Shown in pieces: positions 7,780 through 14,777 of a DNA stretch of 27,930 nucleotides. The stretch covers positions 1 to 27,930 of the forward strand of contig UQJU01000014.1 of assembly GCA_900541355.1 (NCBI GenBank), read 5' to 3'. The notes under the pieces were generated by a model. It saw only the letters and a program-made list of their open reading frames with translations. It was not told where the DNA came from and searched no databases. A program made the position numbers and the translations under genes. Positions within the stretch are counted from its first letter, which is position 1; each line of letters begins with the position of its first letter. The stretch is from Candidatus Avelusimicrobium fimicolum (GTDB taxonomy: Bacteria; Elusimicrobiota; Elusimicrobia; Elusimicrobiales; Elusimicrobiaceae).

Positions 7780-9306
7780 TTATGCAACTGGTGGCGGAGC
7801 CCCGGGCACGCCAGCCTGAAACGCACTGGAACCCGCCAACTGGGAACCACCCGCGGCTCCGCCCGAACCGCCGGAAGCGGCGGCTTCGGAAGCCCCGGAC
7901 AAGCCCAATTTTTCTCCAATGAATTTGTAAAATTGAGCAAAAGCATCGTGCTTAATAAACGAAACAACCACACCTGCGGCCATTAAGCCACCTACAATGA
8001 TCACGGCTGTGGACATGCCCGAGCCGCCCCATTTATGGGCAAACTGGCCGCCCTTAACAATCGCCGTAGCCGCAACCGCCAAAGCGGCAAGCATCGCAAC
8101 AACTGCCAAAACCGTTCCCCAAATGGGAATTTTCCTGAGGAGCGGAATCGCAATCATTGCGGCTAAGCAAGTGGCAATCGCTTTCCAAAGCCATTTTTGC
8201 AGGTTTTGGCGGTCAATTCTGCGTAACGTGGCTTCGTCCACCGCGCTTTGGGTCCACTTGCCAATGCCACGCAAATTCGCATCATTTACATTATCAAAAT
8301 CCTTAGAGCCTTGCCCTTGGCCGATAGCCACGGTGTCGCCGACAATGCGCATACCGCCCGAAACCTTGGTGCTTGCCAAGAACGCGCGGGAGCCTTCGTT
8401 GGCGGAGCGGTTGCGGTTACGGGCCGCATCAGCAGAACGCTTTTGAATAAAGACTAAATCTTTGCCCTCTTTGGACGAGCGGGCGTCGCCTACGGACAAA
8501 TCTTTATCCGCGCCCAAGGAGTTATTGCCCGGACCAAAGTTGGAGCGGGAACGCATTTGCATCCCCTCTACGGTGCGGTTGGCCTGCGCCTGCGCGGAAG
8601 CAAAAATGTTGCCCGCTTCTTCGGGCGAACCTGCCCCGGCCACAGCGCGGGAACCCGTATTTTTACCGCTGTTTTGAATTACAAAAGAGGAATTAAATGC
8701 CTGACCGTGCCCTGCCCCGGCAGAACCCGCACTCGTACGTTTGGCACTTGCCAAAGTGGCTTTACCCGGTTTTTCTTCCGGATTTTGTGCCCCCGCTTGG
8801 GCTTGCGCCTGTGCCTGCGCACGGCTGATAACATCTTTCATACCGCTCATTGTGCCCTGTATAGCCGCTAAGGGATTTCCGTCCAGGCCCTCGCCTTTGC
8901 CGTCGTTTGCGTTCATCCCCAAGCCTTCGGTTGCACCCATTTGATAGGCGGACGGCGTGGGAGCCACGGAAACAGAGGGAATTACGTCATCCTCCATAGC
9001 CTGCGCCTGCTTCTGCGCCAAGGTCATTTTTTCGGTCATTTCAATCGCCTTGGAAGGTTTGGCGCGAAAAGCGGATTCCACCTCGCCATTGGCACCGTAA
9101 GTGCCGCCGGAAGCCCCGGCGACATAAACCACCTCGCCCGGGTCGTACTGGGCGGCGGGATTGAAGGCCGTGTTGTCGGCGGGTGAATCTAAATATTGCC
9201 AAGCGGCAATACCGGCCACCCCCACCACGGCAGAAAGCCCCACCGCTTGCGCGGCGGAAAGAGCCATTTTTCCGGCCCGGCCTGTCAGCCATTTAAAGAT
9301 ATTCAT
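7780..9306 (-). CDS. Tandem paralogue 1: anchored low-complexity protein with a C-terminal membrane domain
   Basis: Unknown family, 508 residues. An N-terminal hydrophobic segment (about 14-36) is followed by roughly 330 polar residues rich in Ala, Gly, Ser and Gln, including an alternating QA run near 164-174. A block shared with the paralogue at 6029-7483 comes next: KRSAD (289-293), SANEGSRAFLA (301-311) and SGGMR (316-320). Three membrane helices lie at about 372-390, 394-417 and 431-451, and an Ala/Gly/Ser-rich tail ends in prolines. GLGMNAN at 128-134 is also shared. AGGAGG five bases upstream supports the ATG at 9306. With four hydrophobic segments, the polar region would be a large loop outside the cytoplasm. 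The conserved block immediately before the helices may be the functional core. Confidence 0.85.
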   Translation of the reverse strand: MNIFKWLTGRAGKMALSAAQAVGLSAVVGVAGIAAWQYLDSPADNTAFNPAAQYDPGEVVYVAGASGGTYGANGEVESAFRAKPSKAIEMTEKMTLAQKQAQAMEDDVIPSVSVAPTPSAYQMGATEGLGMNANDGKGEGLDGNPLAAIQGTMSGMKDVISRAQAQAQAQAGAQNPEEKPGKATLASAKRTSAGSAGAGHGQAFNSSFVIQNSGKNTGSRAVAGAGSPEEAGNIFASAQAQANRTVEGMQMRSRSNFGPGNNSLGADKDLSVGDARSSKEGKDLVFIQKRSADAARNRNRSANEGSRAFLASTKVSGGMRIVGDTVAIGQGQGSKDFDNVNDANLRGIGKWTQSAVDEATLRRIDRQNLQKWLWKAIATCLAAMIAIPLLRKIPIWGTVLAVVAMLAALAVAATAIVKGGQFAHKWGGSGMSTAVIIVGGLMAAGVVVSFIKHDAFAQFYKFIGEKLGLSGASEAAASGGSGGAAGGSQLAGSSAFQAGVPGAPPPVA

Positions 9307-9336
9307 AAATTCCTCCTAACTTAAAAACTAAATTTT

Positions 9337-10935
9337 TTATGCTCGCTGCAATCCATATTTTCGTATTCGTTCTTGTTCTTGACGTTCATGCAATTCACGC
9401 TCACGTTTAGCCTCTTGCTCGAGCTCATTCAATGCTTCTTTCTTATACGACTCCATCTTCTTACGCAGCTCTGCCATTTTTCGTTCGTCTTCTTCGAATC
9501 CTGATTTGGAATCCCCTTGTACAGGCACCACTTCCTGCTTGCTGTGTTTAGCGCGGGAATTGTACGCCGCCACACGCGTGCTTTGGTACCGGCGAGAAAG
9601 ATCACCTTCCCCACTGCTTAAAGCCGGGCGCATAGCCTTGCCAAAAGCCTTTTCTTCTTTGCGCAATTCTTTGTTGTAGCGGGCCATCTCTTTATTATAA
9701 GTATCGTCTTCTGCGGAAGCCGTCGGGCTGGACGTACCGCCGGAAGGATTATCCGACGAGGCGGTACGACGGACAGGCTCCGCGGGGGCCTCGGCACCCG
9801 TAGATTGACGATAGAGAGAACGGGCAGAGCCACGAGGCGGTAACTTATCGGCAGTTGTACCCATAGCAGAAGCAAATAAACTCTTCTCTTCCGGCGTTAA
9901 TTTTGATATATCTTTGTTCAAAATTTCTTTACCAATCTCAGCCGCATAATTGTTACCCGCCTTGTTGGCAGAGATATTGGCCATCCACGTATCAATGCCT
10001 TCGCTTAACTGTTGCATACCAAGATCCACCGCTTTGGTAAGCACTTGTTTCCACAAATCGTTCGCCAAGGTATTGCCAAATTTTTCATCCTCTTTCTTTT
10101 TTTCTTCCTTGCCTTTTTGATTGGCATCGTCAATCTTTTTATCCAAATTGGATAAGTCGGCAGACGATACCGGGGCGTTGGTATCCAAATTAAGGCCGCC
10201 CGCTTTGCTCAAATCTACCGCGCCCGTTTCGGAAAACGCTTCACTGCCTTTAATTCCGGCACCCATTAACGCGCGTTTGGCATTTATGCTTTTGCCGTCC
10301 TTTAACCCCGCCGCCGCGGCACTTCCGCGCGCAAACTGGGATAAAGCCTTTTTGGCATCCGTATTTTTTAACTGCAAGGGGGTTTCGGTGCCTTTATCCT
10401 GGCTTTTATAAGGAGAAAAATCCCCTTTGGGCGCGCCCCAAGTGGCACTAATGCCGCTGCCGCCCGACCCGCGCATACTGGCTGAACCCAACTGGCCGAT
10501 TTGCGTAGGCGTTCTGGCCCCGCCACGGCCCGAATAACCGCGCCCGGAATAGCCGGAATAAGACGAATCCGCAGAAGCCGTATCGGACGAGGTATCGCCG
10601 GCGGCCTCTTCCTCGGCCTGTGCGGCATCTTCCGCCTGGCGCTCCTCTTTTTCGTCCGAACTGTAAAGCATAGTAGAATTATTACCCTGCATATCGGGGT
10701 ATTTGGAGGCTAATAAATATTCTTCGGCTTCGTCGTTTACAAAGGGCATTTGGGCCAAATCGTACCCGCGGGAATTAAACCCGTCAAAAGAAGAATCGTC
10801 CGCCTTGCCCAAAAAGGAAGCCATTGTAATTAATGCCACAAACACCACCACCACAATCGCCCCCAAAGTATAGGCCTGTTTGCGGTCCATTTTATTTATC
10901 TTTTGGAATACATTTCCCGGTTTTAACTTAAACAT
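9337..10935 (-). CDS. First protein of the surface module: single-pass anchored protein with a charged C-terminal coiled coil
   Basis: Unknown family; 532 residues from the ATG at 10935, which is preceded by AAGGGG at a normal distance. An in-frame ATG 16 codons earlier lacks this and is rejected. A basic tail of about 20 residues precedes one membrane helix (about 21-42). The outside part contains an acidic low-complexity segment (about 95-125), a Gly/Ser/Tyr-rich stretch, and lysine- and aspartate-rich helical segments. The end (about 480-530) is rich in Glu, Arg and Lys and should form a coiled coil. There is no cysteine. It is the first gene behind the strong promoter at 11026-11054. A motif at about 149-167 (L-x-S-A-x-M, GGS, WG) also occurs at about 204-222 of the 1283-residue protein, hinting at a shared partner. 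Confidence 0.85.
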   Translation of the reverse strand: MFKLKPGNVFQKINKMDRKQAYTLGAIVVVVFVALITMASFLGKADDSSFDGFNSRGYDLAQMPFVNDEAEEYLLASKYPDMQGNNSTMLYSSDEKEERQAEDAAQAEEEAAGDTSSDTASADSSYSGYSGRGYSGRGGARTPTQIGQLGSASMRGSGGSGISATWGAPKGDFSPYKSQDKGTETPLQLKNTDAKKALSQFARGSAAAAGLKDGKSINAKRALMGAGIKGSEAFSETGAVDLSKAGGLNLDTNAPVSSADLSNLDKKIDDANQKGKEEKKKEDEKFGNTLANDLWKQVLTKAVDLGMQQLSEGIDTWMANISANKAGNNYAAEIGKEILNKDISKLTPEEKSLFASAMGTTADKLPPRGSARSLYRQSTGAEAPAEPVRRTASSDNPSGGTSSPTASAEDDTYNKEMARYNKELRKEEKAFGKAMRPALSSGEGDLSRRYQSTRVAAYNSRAKHSKQEVVPVQGDSKSGFEEDERKMAELRKKMESYKKEALNELEQEAKRERELHERQEQERIRKYGLQRA

Positions 10936-10972
10936 ACAAAACCCCTTAACATAATAATAAAAACTACTCTTG

Positions 10973-10999
10973 TTGACCCGCACCCGGGGGTGCGCTCAA
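10973..10999 (-). promoter_or_regulatory. Leader hairpin of the surface-module transcript
   Basis: CGCACC (10979-10984) pairs with GGTGCG (10989-10994) around a 4-base loop, and the outer TTGA (10973-10976) pairs with TCAA (10996-10999) across a small internal loop. It lies in the 84-base leader between the promoter and the ATG at 10935. No T-run follows, so it is more likely a stability or regulatory element than a terminator. Confidence 0.5.
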
Positions 11000-11025
11000 A
11001 CACAGAGTTATATTTACCTACTTTT

Positions 11026-11054
11026 AGTATAGGCAGAAAACACCCTCTTGTCAA
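11026..11054 (-). promoter_or_regulatory. Strong sigma70-type promoter of the surface module
   Basis: A perfect -35 box TTGACA (11049-11054) and a -10 box TATACT (11026-11031) stand 17 bases apart on the minus strand, inside the largest gap (136 bases) between 10935 and 11072. Transcription should start near 11019. This separates the surface module from the regulator and minor-pilin genes before it. Confidence 0.85.
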
Positions 11055-11071
11055 GGGTATTTTCTATGATG

Positions 11072-11620
11072 TTACCGTCCTTCCGGGCGCTGGTACGGCG
11101 AAGGACGCTCGTTCGCGCCTACATATTTGGTGCTGACGACCTCGCCCCCGGTTTCGCACAAATAGTTATAGCCTTTTACGCATTTGGCATCCTGTTGGCA
11201 AATCTGGTCGCGGTTGTACTTGCACAAAAAGCGGATCCGCGGCGGGCGCGTGCGGGCTGTAATTACTACCTTCGTCCAAGTACCGGAGGTGTTAATATCC
11301 AGTTTTAATTCATTTAAACTTAAAAACTTCTTCATACCCGGATTATTAAAACCCAAGTAGTTTTCTATCTTTTTTTGAATATCTTTCTTTAAAAACCGTT
11401 TATCCCAAGTGTTTGCATAATAGTCCGTTACGTGCGACTGCAACTGAAAACGCCGCCCGGCATAATAACCTGCGATTTCCATTTTTTGGCTCAAAATCAG
11501 CAAACCGAAGATTTTGATAATAAACAAAATAAAAATAACGAAAATAGGAAACAGCAGTACCACTTCGGTAGTGGCCTGCCCGCGACGGGAGCGAAAGAGA
11601 GAAAAGTTCTTCATCATCAT
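11072..11620 (-). CDS. TadE-like minor pseudopilin
   Basis: This 182-residue protein starts with a short basic leader, then RRGQATTEVVLLFP and a hydrophobic helix (about 15-38), the layout of TadE/TadG proteins of Tad pilus loci. TadE-type proteins are pseudopilins processed at the inner membrane and needed for pilus assembly. The glycine before Gln (residue 14) followed by Glu at +5 fits the class III prepilin cleavage site. The outside part has four cysteines near residues 125-160, probably two disulfides. Three ATG codons in a row begin the frame (11620, 11617, 11614); the true one is uncertain. It starts five bases after the TadG-like gene and is the last gene before the promoter at 11054. 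Confidence 0.8.
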   Translation of the reverse strand: MMMKNFSLFRSRRGQATTEVVLLFPIFVIFILFIIKIFGLLILSQKMEIAGYYAGRRFQLQSHVTDYYANTWDKRFLKKDIQKKIENYLGFNNPGMKKFLSLNELKLDINTSGTWTKVVITARTRPPRIRFLCKYNRDQICQQDAKCVKGYNYLCETGGEVVSTKYVGANERPSPYQRPEGR

Positions 11621-11625
11621 AAATA

Positions 11626-12756
11626 TCAGGGCGCCAGCGTTACATTATACTTAGGCAACGGGTTTGGCCACACGCAGTTATTATTGGCGCGCGGACATTG
11701 TAATTTAACGGTGGTACGCACATACGGTTTATATTTTTGTTCCAAATTAATATTAAAATGGTTTTTAGGCAATGTATAGTTTTGTTTCAGCACAATGCCG
11801 CGCCCAAACTGGCGCAAGCGGGTGCGGGACCCGGGGTCCAAATACGCAAACTGGAACATTTTGCTCTTGACGTTTTCCTCCATATTAAAATCCAAGTTAT
11901 ATGCGCCGTAGTGCGCGCCGGAGCGGGAGGAGTCGGATAAGAAGAAGCGCACGTTATTTAAGTAAAAGGGCTGTGAGTTAAGCGGCAAATAGTTGCGCAA
12001 TTTGGCGGCACTCTGGCGGGCGCAGTCGGAGCGTTTGCAGTTACTTACGTTTAAATAATATACGGAGCGGTACATAACGGCATTTTTACTGTTTTGTTTA
12101 TACACATACGTCTGGGAATCATAAGTAGAGCCCACATACAAAAACATTTCCAAATAATATTGAATTACGTTTTTGGCAAAGTCCACACCCGGGATATAAT
12201 AGTTTTCCACCAGGTCGCGGCTCATCACCGGCACCCACTCGCCGGACGAAGGCTCCTTGGGCGATTCCTTTTCCCAATCGGTGCGGGGATAGTGGTTTTC
12301 GTCCTTAGTGGTAATAGCGGGGTCATAGCGCAGCCCCCAATCGGTAGATTCGGCCCGGGGTGGCGCGTTGATACCGGTCTCATAATCCGGCCCGATAGCG
12401 GGGATACCTCCGCCGTGGTAAAAAAGTTCATAAACGCTTACCTGTGCCGGGCGGCCTTGGCGTTTGGCCTCGTCGGTAGCGTTGACCTTTTGGTCTTTGT
12501 AATAAAGCATTACACGGTAGGGGAGCGGCCCGTTGACCATACCCAAAGCGTTTAAATAAGTGCTGGCGGCAGACACCTGCGTATAGGCGGCATTATCCAA
12601 GGCAAATTGTTCGCGGACCTTAGCCATAGATACCTTGGCGGTTTCAAACAGCAAATAAATAACCAAGATAAAAATAGGCGCAAGAAGCACCGAAGGCAAC
12701 AGAATTTGCGCCTTTTTCTCTTGGAGTTTGTGTTTTATACGCTGCCAATTAAACAT
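11626..12756 (-). CDS. TadG-like pilus-associated protein
   Basis: This 376-residue protein has a basic N-terminus and a hydrophobic helix at about 17-38, followed by a long outside part. The start resembles TadE/TadG family members (K-K-A-Q-I-L-L-P before the helix), but the classic Gly-Gln with Glu at +5 is not clear, so processing by the prepilin peptidase is uncertain. The outside part has four cysteines in two close pairs: one near the middle, the other near the end in a QCP...NNC arrangement. It begins two bases after the stop of the small Flp-like gene with no visible Shine-Dalgarno sequence, so translation is probably coupled. Its neighbours are an Flp-like and a TadE-like gene, which together form a minor-pilin cassette. 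The family assignment is by position and architecture. Confidence 0.7.
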   Translation of the reverse strand: MFNWQRIKHKLQEKKAQILLPSVLLAPIFILVIYLLFETAKVSMAKVREQFALDNAAYTQVSAASTYLNALGMVNGPLPYRVMLYYKDQKVNATDEAKRQGRPAQVSVYELFYHGGGIPAIGPDYETGINAPPRAESTDWGLRYDPAITTKDENHYPRTDWEKESPKEPSSGEWVPVMSRDLVENYYIPGVDFAKNVIQYYLEMFLYVGSTYDSQTYVYKQNSKNAVMYRSVYYLNVSNCKRSDCARQSAAKLRNYLPLNSQPFYLNNVRFFLSDSSRSGAHYGAYNLDFNMEENVKSKMFQFAYLDPGSRTRLRQFGRGIVLKQNYTLPKNHFNINLEQKYKPYVRTTVKLQCPRANNNCVWPNPLPKYNVTLAP

Positions 12757-12758
12757 TT

Positions 12759-12932
12759 TTAACTTGCCAACAACTGCCCGATAAAGATAAACAAAAACCG
12801 CACAATATGCGTGTGAAATGCCGTTAAAAAGGCCGACAGCACCACCACCACCGTGGCAAGCATAAGCACATATTCAATAGTGGCTTGCCCGCGGCGGTGC
12901 CGAAAAAGTGCAAACAGCCCTTTTGATTGCAT
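12759..12932 (-). CDS. Second Flp-type pilin, very small
   Basis: This 57-residue product begins with MQSKGLFALFRHRRGQATI. The RRGQATIEY segment is a class III prepilin site: cleavage expected after Gly15, Glu at +5, Tyr at +6, followed by a hydrophobic helix with a run of valines. These are the hallmarks of Flp pilins and Flp-like minor pilins. It differs clearly from the Flp at 27548-27769 (shorter, different C-terminus). GGAGAA at the end of the regulator gene supplies the ribosome binding site; the start lies three bases past that gene's stop. It opens a second pilin cassette (Flp-like, TadG-like, TadE-like), probably a minor or alternative pilus subunit. Confidence 0.85.
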   Translation of the reverse strand: MQSKGLFALFRHRRGQATIEYVLMLATVVVVLSAFLTAFHTHIVRFLFIFIGQLLAS

Positions 12933-12935
12933 AGA

Positions 12936-13628
12936 TTATTCTCCGTCCGTATCGTCCGAAATAGTCCGGCCTTCCGACGAAATAAGCCCTTTTTCAATAG
13001 CCTTTACCACGGCTTCCGTACGGCTGCTTACGCCTAATTTATGAAAAGCGCTGTTCAAATGGTTTTTAATCGTTTTGACGCTGCAATCTAACTCTTTGGC
13101 CAGTTCTTTATTGCTTAACCCTTTGCCCAAATAGTCCATTACCTTAATTTCGGTCTTTGTCAGCGTAGCCTGGGAGGGCATACCGTTATCCCCCATTTTG
13201 CGCAGGCCGTGGAGGAGTTTGCCCATTAACTGCTGGGGAATCATTAAGCCCTCGCTGGTAAAAGTTTTAATAGAGTTGACGAGTTCGGCAGCCGGAAGCA
13301 TTTTGGACAAATAGCCGTTGGCCCCCGCCTGAATAGCATCTAAAACGTGGGCTTCGTCCTCAAAACTGGAAAGCATTAGTACATTTACTTCGGGGCACTG
13401 TTGGCGGATTTGGCGCGTGGCATTAATACCGTCCATTTTCGGCAGTTTGATATCCATCAAAACCACATCGGGTTTCAATTTTTTTGCCTTAGCAACCGCT
13501 TCCAATCCGTCGGCGGCTTCCCCAACCACTTCAATCCACTTCTCCCCGGTCAACACATCTTTAATCCCTTCCCGGAAGAGCGTTTGGTCATCAGCAATCA
13601 GTACCGTTACTTTTTTCTTCTTATTCAT
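12936..13628 (-). CDS. NarL/LuxR-type response regulator
   Basis: This 230-residue protein has an N-terminal receiver domain (about 7-122) with the acidic pair Asp13-Asp14, phosphate acceptor Asp59 in VLMDIKLP, and Lys109. A C-terminal helix-turn-helix of the LuxR/GerE type (about 154-215) follows, including LTKTEIKVMDYLGKGLSNKE and VKTIKNHL. Phosphorylation would switch DNA binding by dimerisation. GGGGAG lies just before the ATG. It follows two kinase genes on the same strand (gap 27 bases), so these are its likely partners, and it is followed immediately by pilin genes, which are plausible targets. Which promoters it binds cannot be read from the sequence; the promoter at 11026-11054 is the obvious candidate. 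Confidence 0.92.
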   Translation of the reverse strand: MNKKKKVTVLIADDQTLFREGIKDVLTGEKWIEVVGEAADGLEAVAKAKKLKPDVVLMDIKLPKMDGINATRQIRQQCPEVNVLMLSSFEDEAHVLDAIQAGANGYLSKMLPAAELVNSIKTFTSEGLMIPQQLMGKLLHGLRKMGDNGMPSQATLTKTEIKVMDYLGKGLSNKELAKELDCSVKTIKNHLNSAFHKLGVSSRTEAVVKAIEKGLISSEGRTISDDTDGE

Positions 13629-13655
13629 AGCAACTCCCCTGTATATTGTAAAATG

Positions 13656-14777
13656 TTACGAATTCATAATAGGCAACGTAAAGTTAAACGAAGCCCCTTT
13701 CCCTAAGCCCTCGCTGTGGGCCCAAATGCGCCCGCCGTGGTTTACGACGATATCCTTAGCAATGGATAAGCCTAATCCCAAACGGCCGACGCGGCTCTTG
13801 TCGCCTACTTGCGTAAAACTGGTAAACAAACTGGGTGCCTGCTGTGGATCAATACCGTCCCCAGAGTCCGCTACTGACACTTTAACATTTTTTTCATCTA
13901 TTTTGCTAACGACAATTTCAATCGTGCCGTTATCCGGCGTGTGGCGGACCGCATTTTCCAAGATGTTAGAGATAACTTGGCGGACGCGTTTCTCGTCGGC
14001 AAATACGGGCACCGCTCCGCAACTTTCAAAGGTAACGCGGATATTGCGCTTGGCCCCCTTGGCGCGGAAAATTTCCGCCGTCTTTTTTAAACTTTCCGTC
14101 AGTTCAAAGCGGGCTTTTTCAATACGCAGTTTGCCCTTTTCAATAGCGGCCCAGTCCACTAAGTCCTTAATCAAATGCTCAATTTGGCCAATGGATTCGT
14201 CCATAAACATCATTTTTTTCTTTTGGTCGTCATCCGGCGTGAGTTTCTTTTTGAGCATATCAAAACTCATTTTAAGCGTCATCAGCGAGTTGGATAAGTC
14301 GTGCGACACAATGGAAAAGAATTTGGACTTCATATTATTCAAACGGTCCAAATCGTCGTTGCGCGTTTTTAACTGGGCAAGCAATTCTTTGTTGCTTTGT
14401 TCCAAGAAATATTTATCCAAAGCGCGGTTAATGGTGCGTTTTAAATAATCAAAATCCACCGGCTTAATCAAAAAGTCGTAAACAGACTCCTGCATTGCTT
14501 CCATAATGGCATTTAACGAAGCATAGGCGGTAATCATAATAATCTGCGTATCTTGGTTAAAAGAGCGGATTTTGCGGATAAGTTCCATACCCGTTTCGTC
14601 CGGCAGGTTGTAGTCCATTAAAATCACGTTAAAAAACTCGTTGGAACACAATTCCAAGCACTCTGCCGCCGTACCGGCCTGATAGACTTTATAACCCTCA
14701 ATTTCCAACAAATCCACCAGTGTTTCGCGCAGGTTGTTGTCATCATCCACTACTAAAATTTTAACTTGCTTCTCCAT
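13656..14777 (-). CDS. Soluble hybrid: receiver domain fused to a histidine kinase
   Basis: This 373-residue protein has no membrane helix. The receiver domain (about 5-120) has Asp11-Asp13 acidic residues, acceptor Asp55 in VILMDYNLP, and Lys105 in LIKPVD. A coiled coil links it to a HisKA domain with the phosphorylated His159 in FFSIVSHDLSNS. An HATPase domain follows with the N box near 271-276 (NILENAVRH), DSGDG (304-308) and a GLGLGLS lid. The receiver-first order suggests that phosphorylation by another kinase controls its own kinase activity. Its start overlaps the end of the membrane kinase gene by 17 bases, so the two are translationally coupled. Likely chain: membrane kinase to this receiver, then this kinase to the LuxR-type regulator; this order is an inference. 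Confidence 0.9.
   Translation of the reverse strand: MEKQVKILVVDDDNNLRETLVDLLEIEGYKVYQAGTAAECLELCSNEFFNVILMDYNLPDETGMELIRKIRSFNQDTQIIMITAYASLNAIMEAMQESVYDFLIKPVDFDYLKRTINRALDKYFLEQSNKELLAQLKTRNDDLDRLNNMKSKFFSIVSHDLSNSLMTLKMSFDMLKKKLTPDDDQKKKMMFMDESIGQIEHLIKDLVDWAAIEKGKLRIEKARFELTESLKKTAEIFRAKGAKRNIRVTFESCGAVPVFADEKRVRQVISNILENAVRHTPDNGTIEIVVSKIDEKNVKVSVADSGDGIDPQQAPSLFTSFTQVGDKSRVGRLGLGLSIAKDIVVNHGGRIWAHSEGLGKGASFNFTLPIMNS

Noticed and set aside
10936..10983. Upstream ATG of the 532-residue protein
   Set aside because: It would start inside the leader hairpin, and only the ATG at 10935 has AAGGGG at a suitable distance.
11041..11058. Terminator after the TadE-like gene
   Set aside because: The stem (11042-11046 with 11054-11058) has only five base pairs and overlaps the -35 box of the strong promoter. 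The following T-run is short, so it is more likely incidental to the promoter.
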